A stretch of 6,812 nt of DNA from Spartobacteria bacterium (GCA_003445855.1 DMCG01000199.1:7300-14111), one strand, 5' to 3'. Shown: positions 1 through 6,740, counted from the first letter of the stretch. A program made the numbers and translations. Notes: generated from the letters alone by a model not told the origin.

Positions 1-530
1 TGATTTCGCTTTCGGGAATTGTTTTCAGCCGCAGCGTGCGCGTGGCCGGCGACGAGCTGGACGAAGCGATCGTGCAGTACATGAAGCGCGCTTACAATTT
101 AATGGTCGGCGAACGCACGGCGGAGGAGATCAAGATCAAAATCGGTTCGGCTTATCCGAGCGAGAAAGAAACGAGCGTGGAAGTAAAAGGGCGCGATCTC
201 GTGGCCGGCTTGCCCAAGACGCTCATGATCACTTCGCAGGAAGTGCGCGAAGCTTTGCTGGAACCGATTTCGACGATTGTCGATTCGGTGCGCATCACGC
301 TGGAGCGCTGCCCGCCCGAGCTTTCGGCCGACCTTGTCGACCGTGGGCTTGTGCTCGCTGGCGGCGGGGCGTTGCTGCGCGGATTGGACAAGCTTTTGAG
401 CGAAGAGACGGGTCTGCCTGTCCATGTTGCGGAAGATCCGCTCAGTGCAGTGGCGGAAGGAACAGGCAAATGCCTCAATGAACTTAAGTTTTTGCGTCAA
501 GTGGCTTCGGCGGACCGCCAGTGGCGCTAA
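1..530 (+). CDS. mreB: Rod shape-determining protein MreB, C-terminal half (5' end outside the window)
   Basis: This is the actin-like ATPase whose short membrane-bound filaments direct the elongation machinery. The reading frame is open from base 3 with no stop, giving about 175 residues to the TAA at 528-530, which is roughly the second half of a protein usually near 345 residues. Visible family signatures are ISLSGIVFSRSVRVAGDELDEAI at the edge of the window (the GGD/AGDELDEAI region), then IGSAYPSEKE, LERCPPELSADLVDRG, the nucleotide-binding LAGGGALLRGLDKLL loop, and VAEDPLSAVAEGTGK near the end. These match the order in E. coli MreB. The GTG at 36 is an internal codon and not the start, because the MreB-like sequence continues upstream of it. 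The gene is followed after 66 bases by mreC and is presumably the first gene of the operon. No frameshift or odd residue is seen in the part present. Confidence 0.96.
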   Translation, partial: ISLSGIVFSRSVRVAGDELDEAIVQYMKRAYNLMVGERTAEEIKIKIGSAYPSEKETSVEVKGRDLVAGLPKTLMITSQEVREALLEPISTIVDSVRITLERCPPELSADLVDRGLVLAGGGALLRGLDKLLSEETGLPVHVAEDPLSAVAEGTGKCLNELKFLRQVASADRQWR

Positions 531-540
531 CGATTGCACG

Positions 541-592
541 GTGGCATCGCCTTTCAGCCGATGTTTGAATATGGGCTGGAAGCCCATGCCAC
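541..592. repeat. Imperfect palindromic repeat (REP-like) between mreB and mreC
   Basis: Arms 541-565 and 568-592 are inverted copies that match at 20 of 25 positions, separated by 2 bases. The right arm contains its own perfect small hairpin (ATGGGCT 571-577, loop GGA, AGCCCAT 581-587). Together they fill most of the 66-base gap and end 4 bases before the chosen mreC start. Read in the mreC frame the element gives FQPMFEYGLEAHAT, and the opposite strand gives a similar GFQPIFKHRLKGDAT. I recall such peptides as recurrent spurious N-termini in Verrucomicrobiota and Acidobacteriota annotations, consistent with a dispersed non-coding repeat. Only one copy is in this window, so dispersal is inferred and not shown. 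Confidence 0.7.
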
Positions 593-596
593 AGCG

Positions 597-1400
597 ATGA
601 GCCGCACGAGCATCATCGCGCTGCTGATCTTCGGCGCCTTTCTTGGATATTTTCTCAGCTTCGGCCCGGACAGCACGCGCAAATTCCAGGCCGGAGTTTA
701 TCAATTGATCGCGCCGTTTCTCAGCAGCGGCTCGGGATTGCAAAAGCAAATTACGTCGGTGCGCAGCGGATTGAAGTCGCTGGAAGATTTGGAGCGCGAG
801 AACACGGCGCTGCGCGTGGAAAATCGATCGCTGAGGGCGACCAACCAGGGGTTACGGGATGTCGAGCATGAGGTAAACCGTTTGCGGCACGCGCTTAATT
901 ATCGCGAGCGCTCCGTTTTCAAGCTCGTGCCGGCCGTGATTGTGACGCGCGATTCTTCGACGTGGTGGCACACCGTGACGATCAACCGCGGGAAAGAGGA
1001 TGGCATCGAGGGCGACATGGCGGTGGTAACGGATGAGGGTCTGGTGGGAAAAACGACCACGGTGGGCGCAAACATCTCGGTGGTTCTTTTGGTTTCGGAT
1101 GAAAATTGCAAGGTCGCGGTGTCGGTGGAAGGGACGCGTGAACAGGGGATAGTTTCCGGCGAGCGCGTCAGTAGCGGATTGACTCCATTTTTGAATCTCA
1201 ACTTCCTCTCGAAGCAGGCGGATTTGAAGCCCGGGCAGAAAGCTTACACATCGGGAATGGGTGGCGTTTTTCCATCGGGGTTGCCGATCGGGGTGGTCAA
1301 AAGTTTTCGGGTGCGTGAGCTGGACGGACAGGCGCAGCTCACGCCGGTGGTCGATTTGTCGCATCTGGAGGACGTCTTTGTCGTGACTGGCCGAAAATGA
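597..1400 (+). CDS. mreC: Rod shape-determining protein MreC
   Basis: MreC is the bitopic inner-membrane protein that links cytoplasmic MreB/MreD to the periplasmic elongation enzymes and activates PBP2. The 267-residue product has a short N-terminal transmembrane helix (about residues 5-21, IIALLIFGAFLGYFLSF). A coiled coil follows (about 48-102, many Leu/Glu/Arg heptads, ending in LRHALNY), then the beta-rich MreC domain (about 108-265) with INRGKEDGIEGD, DEGLVGKT and the diagnostic SGMGGVFPSGLPIGVV. Length is within the family range (E. coli about 367, many others 270-300). The frame stays open upstream to a TTG at 534, but those 21 codons are just the palindromic repeat. The ATG at 597 puts the membrane helix at the normal distance from the N-terminus, so I chose it. 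No good Shine-Dalgarno is visible before either start. The stop overlaps the mreD start (ATGA at 1397-1400). Confidence 0.95.
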   Translation: MSRTSIIALLIFGAFLGYFLSFGPDSTRKFQAGVYQLIAPFLSSGSGLQKQITSVRSGLKSLEDLERENTALRVENRSLRATNQGLRDVEHEVNRLRHALNYRERSVFKLVPAVIVTRDSSTWWHTVTINRGKEDGIEGDMAVVTDEGLVGKTTTVGANISVVLLVSDENCKVAVSVEGTREQGIVSGERVSSGLTPFLNLNFLSKQADLKPGQKAYTSGMGGVFPSGLPIGVVKSFRVRELDGQAQLTPVVDLSHLEDVFVVTGRK

Positions 1401-1939
1401 TCTTCTTTTTTATTCTGCTGGCTCTCGTTTTCATCGCGCAGATCGCGGAATTTTTCATTCCCGCGCTGCCATGGCTGTACAACGCGCATATTTACATTGT
1501 ACCGTTGATCGTTTTTTACGGAGCGATGGCGTTGCCGTTTCCGCTCATGCTCGCGCTCGCGTTGTATGCGGGCATCCTGCTCGACGCGCTTACCGTGCAG
1601 GTAATTGGGGCGAGGGTTGAAATATCACTGGGGTGGTCGATACTGCTCTACGCTGTGCTGGCGGGAATCATGCATGGCCTAAGGCCACTCTTCATTCGCG
1701 GCCGCTGGGAAGTGCATTGCGTTCTGAGCGGCATCTGCACCTCAGCGATTATACTAGCGCAATATTTGATGATCACATTCCGGCGCGGTTCTCTCTTGTT
1801 CTCCCGTGAAGTCTGGTGGCAAATTGGCGGACCGGGTTTGATCGCGATGCTAATGGCTCCGATTATTTTCTGGTTACTGCAATGGATGGAACGGATCACG
1901 GCCTATCCGTATCTTTCCGAAGGGGATCGCTTCGAATGA
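1397..1939 (+). CDS. mreD: Rod shape-determining protein MreD
   Basis: MreD is the multi-pass inner-membrane subunit of the elongasome that works with MreC. The 180-residue product is very hydrophobic, with about six predicted membrane segments (roughly residues 2-20, 30-44, 48-65, 78-97, 107-127 and 144-162). It carries the weak MreD signature YAGILLDALTVQVIG (Asp63 in the third segment). Sequence conservation in this family is low, so the call rests on topology, size and position between mreC and mrdA. The start ATG at 1397 overlaps the mreC TGA as ATGA and has no separate Shine-Dalgarno close by, which suggests translational coupling. The end overlaps mrdA in the same way (ATGA at 1936-1939). 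Confidence 0.93.
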   Translation: MIFFFILLALVFIAQIAEFFIPALPWLYNAHIYIVPLIVFYGAMALPFPLMLALALYAGILLDALTVQVIGARVEISLGWSILLYAVLAGIMHGLRPLFIRGRWEVHCVLSGICTSAIILAQYLMITFRRGSLLFSREVWWQIGGPGLIAMLMAPIIFWLLQWMERITAYPYLSEGDRFE

Positions 1940-4182
1940 ACCGCCGCCGCCTCAGTCCGCGTTTGCGGATTCAATTTCTCGGACTGTTGATGTTGCTGGG
2001 GATGGGCGCGCTCGCGCTCCGGCTCTGGTGGATACAGGTGGCGCATGGCGCCGAATGGACCGCCCAAATTCGCGGCAGCTCGCAAGCAACAGTGCGAATT
2101 CCGTCTGTGCGCGGCGAGATCAAAGATCACAACGGACTGACGCTGGTGCAAAATCGAGCGAGCTATGAGGTTGATTTTTATTTGCCGGAAATGGTGAAAG
2201 GCTATCGCGAGCGTTTCGGTTCGCCGCCGGTGACAGAGTATCGCGCCATCATCAACGGAATGCCGAAAGACCAGAAGGAGCCGGACATCATCAAAATCGT
2301 CAACGATGGCGTCGTCCCGCGCCTGGACGATCTCGATCTTGCGCGGGACTACAACGCGAGCCAACTGGAGCGCCACTTTCGTAACGACACCGAAGTGCCA
2401 TTTTCCTACATCAAGGACATCGATTTCCCGACGATGGCGAAATTTTCCGAGCACGATGTTGGATTGCCAGGCGTGGATATCGCGATCAAGCCGGTGCGTT
2501 CCTACGTTTACGGCGCGCTCGCCGCGCATCTGCTCGGTTACGTCGGGGCGCCTGACGATATTAACCGGGAGGAGGCGAGGAGATTTACTTTTTACCAAGG
2601 CGACGTGGAGGGAAAGTCGAACATCGAGAAATCGATGGATGAATATCTCCGCGGCAAACCGGGTGTGCGTTATCTACGACGCAACGCCAAAGGCACGATC
2701 GACGGCGTCTTGCGGGAAGATCCGCCCAAACAAGGCGCGAACGTTTTCCTAACGATCGACGCGCGGATTCAGGCAATCGCCGAGGAAGCGTTGCGCGCCG
2801 TCGGCCGCGCCGCGGCGGTGGTTGTCGATCCAAACAACGGCAACATTCTCGCGATGGTCTCCGTGCCGTCGTTCGATCCGAATACATTTATCCCCAGCAT
2901 TAAAGTGAAGGATTGGCAGGCGCTCCAAAAAGATGAAGCCGATCCGCTCGTCAACCGTGCGGTGAGCGCGCTTCCGCCAGGATCGACATTCAAGCTCGTG
3001 ACCGCGCTTGCCGGTTTGCGAAAGAACCTGTCGACCGCGCGCTTCAATTGCGGCGGGGGTATCAGTTACGGCGACCATTACTTCAAGTGCTGGGTGGCAG
3101 AAAAACATTACACCCACGGCACGCTCGGGCTAATCGATGCAATTAAGGTCTCGTGCGATTCATTTTTCTATCAGTACGGAAATGCCGCCGGCATCCAGTT
3201 GATTGACGCGACCGGGAAAATGATGGGCTTGGGCGAAGAATCAGGCCTTCAACTGACTGGCGAGCAAGTTGGTATTCTGCCCGGACCCGAATGGATGCAG
3301 GTGCATCACCCACAAGAAAGATGGTCACAAGCGCAGACGGCCAACGTGTCGATTGGGCAGGGGTACGATCTTGTTTCGCCGCTGCAATTGGCCATGGCTT
3401 ACGCGACCATCGCAAACGGCGGCGCCTGTTATTATCCTCGGCTGGTTGATAAAGTTTTAAATCAGGACGGCTCGCCTGTTCTGGATGAACATGGCAAGAT
3501 CGCAGTGCCGCAGACGCCCCGGGTGCGATCCGATTTGCACAGCGAACTTTCGCGCGAGCAAATCGATCTCGTGCGCAAAGGGCTTTGGAAAGTTGTCAAT
3601 GAAGACGGGGGAACAGGCGGACGGGCGCGATTAAAAAATGTGCAGGTTGCTGGAAAAACCGGCACCGCCCAAGCCACCGATCGCGGGCACAAAGATACAA
3701 TTGCCTGGTTCGCTTGTTTCGCTCCTTTCGATAATCCCAAGTACGTCGTCGCCGTGATGGTGCAAGGCGGCGAACATGGCGGCAGTGTCGCCGGGCCAAT
3801 TGCGACGCGCATCCTGGAACGCACCCTGGCGATGGATGAAGGCAATTTCGACATGACAGTCGCCTGGGTCGCCCCGGCGCATAAGACCAATCCCTTTCAA
3901 ATGATCAAGAACGTGGATTATGCCGGAGGGAACGTCGCGAGCGGCGACGAAGAAAATGCCGACGCATCGCAAAATGCGGACGCACAGATGGCAAGTGCTG
4001 GTGGCGCTCCCGACGTGGAACCTGAGGCCGATGCGCAGGGAAAAGTAAGGCGCGCTCCGGTGGCGCGTGCCATTCCCGTAGCGCCGCAGCGGCCTCCCAA
4101 CTTTTTTGAACGGCTCTTTGGAAGAAAGCGGCCCGCGGCGCAAGCGACTCCGCCGCCGGTCCGCCGTCCGGGAACCCGATGA
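1936..4182 (+). CDS. mrdA: Penicillin-binding protein 2, elongation-specific peptidoglycan D,D-transpeptidase
   Basis: This class B PBP cross-links new peptidoglycan in the side wall together with RodA and MreBCD. It has 748 residues: a cytoplasmic stub and signal anchor (about 12-34), a non-catalytic pedestal domain beginning at VRGEIKDHNGLTLVQN (58-73), then the transpeptidase domain (about 265-632). Active-site motifs are intact: the SxxK nucleophile S350-TF-K353 in LPPGSTFKL, SCD (406-408, the S-x-D variant common in PBP2) followed by FFYQYG, and K574-T-G-T in VAGKTGTAQ. The conserved IGQGYDLVSPLQLAMAYA lies at 473-490. After about residue 635 there is a tail of some 110 residues, acidic/Ala-rich and then Pro/Arg-rich, ending near FFERLFGRKRP; E. 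coli PBP2 is about 633 residues and lacks it. The ATG at 1936 is preceded by a good AAGGGG (1920-1925) and overlaps mreD. The frame extends upstream to 1816 only inside mreD. FtsI/PBP3 is the alternative, but the mreD linkage and SCD motif favour PBP2. Confidence 0.96.
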   Translation: MNRRRLSPRLRIQFLGLLMLLGMGALALRLWWIQVAHGAEWTAQIRGSSQATVRIPSVRGEIKDHNGLTLVQNRASYEVDFYLPEMVKGYRERFGSPPVTEYRAIINGMPKDQKEPDIIKIVNDGVVPRLDDLDLARDYNASQLERHFRNDTEVPFSYIKDIDFPTMAKFSEHDVGLPGVDIAIKPVRSYVYGALAAHLLGYVGAPDDINREEARRFTFYQGDVEGKSNIEKSMDEYLRGKPGVRYLRRNAKGTIDGVLREDPPKQGANVFLTIDARIQAIAEEALRAVGRAAAVVVDPNNGNILAMVSVPSFDPNTFIPSIKVKDWQALQKDEADPLVNRAVSALPPGSTFKLVTALAGLRKNLSTARFNCGGGISYGDHYFKCWVAEKHYTHGTLGLIDAIKVSCDSFFYQYGNAAGIQLIDATGKMMGLGEESGLQLTGEQVGILPGPEWMQVHHPQERWSQAQTANVSIGQGYDLVSPLQLAMAYATIANGGACYYPRLVDKVLNQDGSPVLDEHGKIAVPQTPRVRSDLHSELSREQIDLVRKGLWKVVNEDGGTGGRARLKNVQVAGKTGTAQATDRGHKDTIAWFACFAPFDNPKYVVAVMVQGGEHGGSVAGPIATRILERTLAMDEGNFDMTVAWVAPAHKTNPFQMIKNVDYAGGNVASGDEENADASQNADAQMASAGGAPDVEPEADAQGKVRRAPVARAIPVAPQRPPNFFERLFGRKRPAAQATPPPVRRPGTR
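3952..3987 (+). repeat. 18-base tandem duplication in the mrdA tail
   Basis: Units 3952-3969 and 3970-3987 match at 14 of 18 positions and are in frame. They encode ENADAS and QNADAQ (residues 673-684 of PBP2) inside the low-complexity C-terminal tail. This looks like an old in-frame slippage duplication in a poorly constrained segment. Confidence 0.5.
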
Positions 4183-4254
4183 ACTTTCGATCAGAAACTT
4201 TCTCCGAGAGCGCCTCGGTGCTTCCGCTCCTGATCGCCCAACCTCTTCAGCTTT
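4183..4254 (+). promoter_or_regulatory. mrdA-rng spacer with nested stem-loops; possible 5' leader of rng
   Basis: Within these 72 bases, CGATCAG (4188-4194) pairs perfectly with CTGATCG (4230-4236). Inside that span, CCGAG (4204-4208) pairs with CTCGG (4214-4218) around a 5-base loop. There is no T-run after the structure, so it does not look like an intrinsic terminator. No Shine-Dalgarno is seen within 15 bases of the rng ATG (the sequence there is CCTCTTCAGCTTT). By analogy with the E. coli rne 5' leader, which mediates autoregulation, this could be a control region of rng, but that is inference; stems of 5-7 bp also occur by chance. Confidence 0.3.
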
Positions 4255-5826
4255 ATGATAGAAAAAGTAAGAAAAATTTTAGGTCTTTCTTCACGCAAGA
4301 CCGGCAACAAAATTGTTCTCAGCGTGGAAAAGCTCGAGCGGCGCGTCGCGCTACTCGAGAATGGTCAACTCGAAGAGTACAGCGTCGAGCGCAGCACCTC
4401 GCGTAACATCGTCGGCAGCGTTTACAAAGGCAAAGTCAAGAACATCGAGATGGGGTTGAAGGCGATGTTCGTCGACATCGGCTTCGAGAAGAATGCCTTT
4501 CTCCATTTCTGGGACGCCATCCCCGCCGCCCTCGACAGTGGCATTGAAGAAATTGATCGGCCGTCGAAAAAACAGGGAAAGCGAATTACCGCAAAAGACA
4601 TTCCCAGAATCTATCCGGTGGGCTCGGAAGTAATCGTGCAGGTCACCAAAGGCCCGATCGGGACCAAAGGGCCGCGCGTCACGACCAATCTCAGTTTCGC
4701 CGGGCGTTATTTGGTCTTGATGCCATTCAGCGATCGCAGCGGCATTTCGCGAAAAATCGAAGAGCCGAAAGAACGCGATCGTCTCCGGACAATTCTGCGC
4801 CAACTCGATATCCCCGAAGGCATCGGCGTGATTATTCGAACCGTGGGCGAGGGCCAGCGCGCGAGATATTTCGTGCGCGATTTACGGTTCCTTCTCGATC
4901 AATGGGCCAAAGTCGAGCAGCAGGTCAGGGAATGTCCCGCCCCTTGTCGGGTTTTTGAAGAGCCCGATCTAGTCGAGCGAACGGTGCGCGATTTTCTCAC
5001 CGAAGAGATTGATGAAGTAGTTTGCGACGATCGCGCGGCGACCGAACGGATGAGCGAAATGGTCGGCCAGATTTCGCGGCGCGCCCGGAATCAAATTAAC
5101 TTTTACGATGGCGCGACGCCCATTTTCGAAACCTACGGCGTGCAAAAACAAATCGACGACGCGTTTCATCGACAAGTGTGGCTCAAGTGCGGCGGCTACA
5201 TCGTGATCGACGAAACCGAAGCGCTCGTCGCTATCGACGTAAACACTGGCCGCAACAAAGGTGGCCGCGATGTGGAGAAAACCATTCTGCAGACGAACCT
5301 GGAAGCCGCCGATGAAATTGCGCGCCAATTGAGGCTGCGCAACATCGGCGGATTGATCATCGGCGATTTCATCGACATGAAGAGCCGCAAAGACCAGCAG
5401 ATGGTCTACAACCTGATGAAAGAGCGACTGAAGCGCGACAAGGCCAGGACGCACGTGCTTCCCATTTCCTCCCTCGGTTTGATGGAAATGACACGGCAGC
5501 GCGCTCAGGAAAGTCTGAGCGACACCATCTACCAAAATTGTCCCTACTGCACCGGGCGCGGCGTGGTGAAAACTTCGATGACCACGAGCGTGGAACTGCA
5601 TCGCACCCTGAATACGGTGATGCGGAAATATCAGGACACTATCCACGAAATCCGCGTCGTCTTAAATCCCGACGTGCTGAAGCGATTGAAAGAGGAAGAC
5701 GAGGAATTGCTGGTGGAGTTGGAGCGACGTTACGCGGGGCGGCTTGTGTTCCGGGGAGACCCCGCTTACCATCACGAAAAATTCACGGTCACTGACGCTG
5801 CCACCGGGGCGGAATTGAAGCCTTGA
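4255..5826 (+). CDS. rng: Ribonuclease E/G family endoribonuclease (RNase G-like)
   Basis: This is a single-strand-specific endoribonuclease that matures rRNA and starts mRNA decay in the cytoplasm. The 523-residue product has a short basic N-terminal extension, then KLERRVALLENGQLEEYSVE (26-45) and an S1 RNA-binding domain (about 52-140: GSVYKGKVKNIEMGLKAMFV). This domain carries a Lys/Asp-rich insertion at about 86-118. The 5'-sensor/RNase H-like region and the catalytic DNase I-like region follow. The metal-binding Asp328 lies in VAIDVNTGRNKGGRDVEKT, and the second acidic cluster is GDFIDM (370-375). The zinc-link motif CPYCTGRG has Cys429 and Cys432. A short C-terminal region follows, with none of the long disordered scaffold of proteobacterial RNase E, so RNase G is the better name. 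The ATG at 4255 has no clear Shine-Dalgarno but is the only start that keeps the conserved N-terminus. It lies 72 bases after mrdA and could be cotranscribed with it. Confidence 0.95.
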   Translation: MIEKVRKILGLSSRKTGNKIVLSVEKLERRVALLENGQLEEYSVERSTSRNIVGSVYKGKVKNIEMGLKAMFVDIGFEKNAFLHFWDAIPAALDSGIEEIDRPSKKQGKRITAKDIPRIYPVGSEVIVQVTKGPIGTKGPRVTTNLSFAGRYLVLMPFSDRSGISRKIEEPKERDRLRTILRQLDIPEGIGVIIRTVGEGQRARYFVRDLRFLLDQWAKVEQQVRECPAPCRVFEEPDLVERTVRDFLTEEIDEVVCDDRAATERMSEMVGQISRRARNQINFYDGATPIFETYGVQKQIDDAFHRQVWLKCGGYIVIDETEALVAIDVNTGRNKGGRDVEKTILQTNLEAADEIARQLRLRNIGGLIIGDFIDMKSRKDQQMVYNLMKERLKRDKARTHVLPISSLGLMEMTRQRAQESLSDTIYQNCPYCTGRGVVKTSMTTSVELHRTLNTVMRKYQDTIHEIRVVLNPDVLKRLKEEDEELLVELERRYAGRLVFRGDPAYHHEKFTVTDAATGAELKP

Positions 5827-5832
5827 TTGCGA

Positions 5833-5876
5833 TTGCGAAAAAATTCGCAACTCTCGCTTGCGATTTGGGTTTTTTC
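5833..5876 (+). terminator. Possible terminator or attenuator after rng, with competing hairpins
   Basis: TTGCGAA (5833-5839) and TTCGCAA (5844-5850) form a perfect 7-bp hairpin with an AAAA loop. The same TCGCAA (5845-5850) can instead pair with the downstream TTGCGA (5858-5863) across a 7-base loop. That second hairpin is followed by TTTGGGTTTTTT (5864-5875), a plausible release tract. A further TTGCGA copy is at 5827-5832. The second stem is weak (6 bp), so termination may be inefficient. Confidence 0.4.
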
Positions 5877-5932
5877 TGGTAAAAACGCGGACAACCGGGG
5901 AAAACCTCACTTACGCAGACTTAACCAAAAAC

Positions 5933-5937
5933 AGGAG
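5933..5937 (+). promoter_or_regulatory. Strong ribosome binding site of the beta-barrel gene
   Basis: AGGAG ends 6 bases before the ATG at 5944. It fixes that ATG as the start in preference to the in-frame TTG at 5827, and it is the clearest Shine-Dalgarno in the window. Confidence 0.85.
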
Positions 5938-5943
5938 AAACAG

Positions 5944-6618
5944 ATGAAAAAATTATTGTTGGGCTTGGGCGCCACGCTTGCGTGGGTTTCGCTCACTTTT
6001 GCTGGTTCGGAGACTTACTCCGGAAAAGAAGTAAAGCAGACGGTGGCACCCGCTCCCTGCCCGCAGTGGTATGCCGATCAGGAATGGGATGTCGCTCTTT
6101 GGGGCACCTATGCTTTTACAGGCACCGAAGCGGCGAATGATCGTTACATCGAATCAGATCACGCGTGGGGCGGCGGCATCGATGCCAAATACTTTTTCCA
6201 TCGTTATTTCGGCCTCGGAATCGAAGGTTATGTTCTCGATGCGCGTTCAACCAATCACGAGGACGTCACGGGATTCACTGTCGATAACGAAAACCGCCGT
6301 GCCATCGGTTCGGTGCTGGGAACGCTCACCCTTCGTTATCCGATTCCCTGCACGCGCTTCGCACCTTATATCTTTGGAGGCGGTGGTGCGATCTTTGGCG
6401 GAGGCAGGACTGAGCAGATCGCTTTTGATGCTAACACCGACTCCTTTCGGGCAGAAGTTCGGGATGCTCACACGGAACCTATCGGTCAATTTGGCGGCGG
6501 CTTCGAAATTCGGATCACGCCACATATCGGCTGGATAAACGATTTCAGTTGGAACGTGGTTAATGGCCCCGAAAATAATTTCGGAATGGTTCGCAGCGGA
6601 ATTAATTTCGCATTCTAA
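5944..6618 (+). CDS. Small outer-membrane beta-barrel protein, function unknown
   Basis: The 224-residue product starts with a clean signal peptide (MKKLLLGLGATLAWVSLTFA, cleavage probably after Ala20). The mature part has alternating aromatic/glycine beta-strand patterns such as WDVALWGTYAFTG (48-60), AWGGGIDAKYFFHRYFGLGIEGYVLDA (74-100), RFAPYIFGGGGAIFGGG (138-154) and GQFGGGFEIRITPHIGWINDFSW (181-203). It ends in GINFAF with a terminal Phe, the usual recognition signal for the BAM assembly machinery. The size fits a small eight-stranded barrel of the OmpA/OmpX/opacity-type superfamily. Two cysteines (39 and 136) could form a disulfide. I recall similar proteins beginning with a KxVAPAPCPxWYAD-like segment, often in multiple copies, in Spartobacteria-type Verrucomicrobiota genomes. 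No enzymatic motif is visible, so a structural or adhesion/porin role is only a guess. It is bounded by its own leader and a strong terminator, so it is likely transcribed separately from rng. Confidence 0.85.
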   Translation: MKKLLLGLGATLAWVSLTFAGSETYSGKEVKQTVAPAPCPQWYADQEWDVALWGTYAFTGTEAANDRYIESDHAWGGGIDAKYFFHRYFGLGIEGYVLDARSTNHEDVTGFTVDNENRRAIGSVLGTLTLRYPIPCTRFAPYIFGGGGAIFGGGRTEQIAFDANTDSFRAEVRDAHTEPIGQFGGGFEIRITPHIGWINDFSWNVVNGPENNFGMVRSGINFAF

Positions 6619-6637
6619 GATCGACGATCGCTTCCAG

Positions 6638-6677
6638 AACGGCGGAACAGATTCATGTTCCGCCGTTTCCGTTTTCT
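6638..6677 (+). terminator. Rho-independent terminator of the beta-barrel gene
   Basis: A perfect 12-bp stem (AACGGCGGAACA 6638-6649 with TGTTCCGCCGTT 6656-6667) has a 6-base loop GATTCA. It is followed by a T-rich tract through 6677 (TCCGTTTTCT). It lies 20 bases after the TAA at 6616-6618. The U-tract is interrupted by CCG, but the stem is long and GC-rich. Confidence 0.88.
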
Positions 6678-6734
6678 GGGTCGGACGCTTGTTTTTTTGG
6701 CGGCGAAAGATCGACAATTGCGTGCGATTGCATC

Positions 6735-6740
6735 TTGACA
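6735..6740 (+). promoter_or_regulatory. Candidate -35 box (TTGACA) for the last gene
   Basis: A perfect TTGACA lies 37 bases before the ATG at 6778. No good -10 hexamer is present at 16-18 bases spacing, where the sequence is GC-rich (around CGCGCGCAGCGCG, 6754-6766). The position between a terminator and a new gene start is right for a promoter, but half the signal is missing. Confidence 0.35.

Noticed and set aside
534..596. N-terminal extension of MreC from a TTG at 534
   Set aside because: These codons are the palindromic repeat, there is no ribosome binding site before 534, and the MreC membrane helix sits properly only from ATG 597.
99..749. Long open frame on the minus strand across mreB and mreC (216 codons)
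   Set aside because: It is antisense to conserved mreB and mreC coding sequence, crosses the repeat, and its protein shows no family features. This is typical for moderately GC-rich DNA.
1816..1935. N-terminal extension of PBP2 from 1816
   Set aside because: It lies entirely inside mreD in another frame. ATG 1936 has a Shine-Dalgarno and gives the expected short basic stub plus signal anchor.
4179..4406. 75-codon frame starting with an ATGA overlap at the mrdA stop, which would continue the overlap pattern of the operon
   Set aside because: Two thirds of it lies inside the start of rng in another frame, the protein is low-complexity and Arg/Ser-rich, and it has no family features. The ATGA is probably coincidental, though the spacer part (4183-4254) could be a decayed coding remnant.
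5827..5943. N-terminal extension of the beta-barrel protein from TTG 5827
   Set aside because: It covers the hairpin leader and would bury the signal peptide. ATG 5944 has AGGAG at the right distance and begins with a normal MKK signal peptide.
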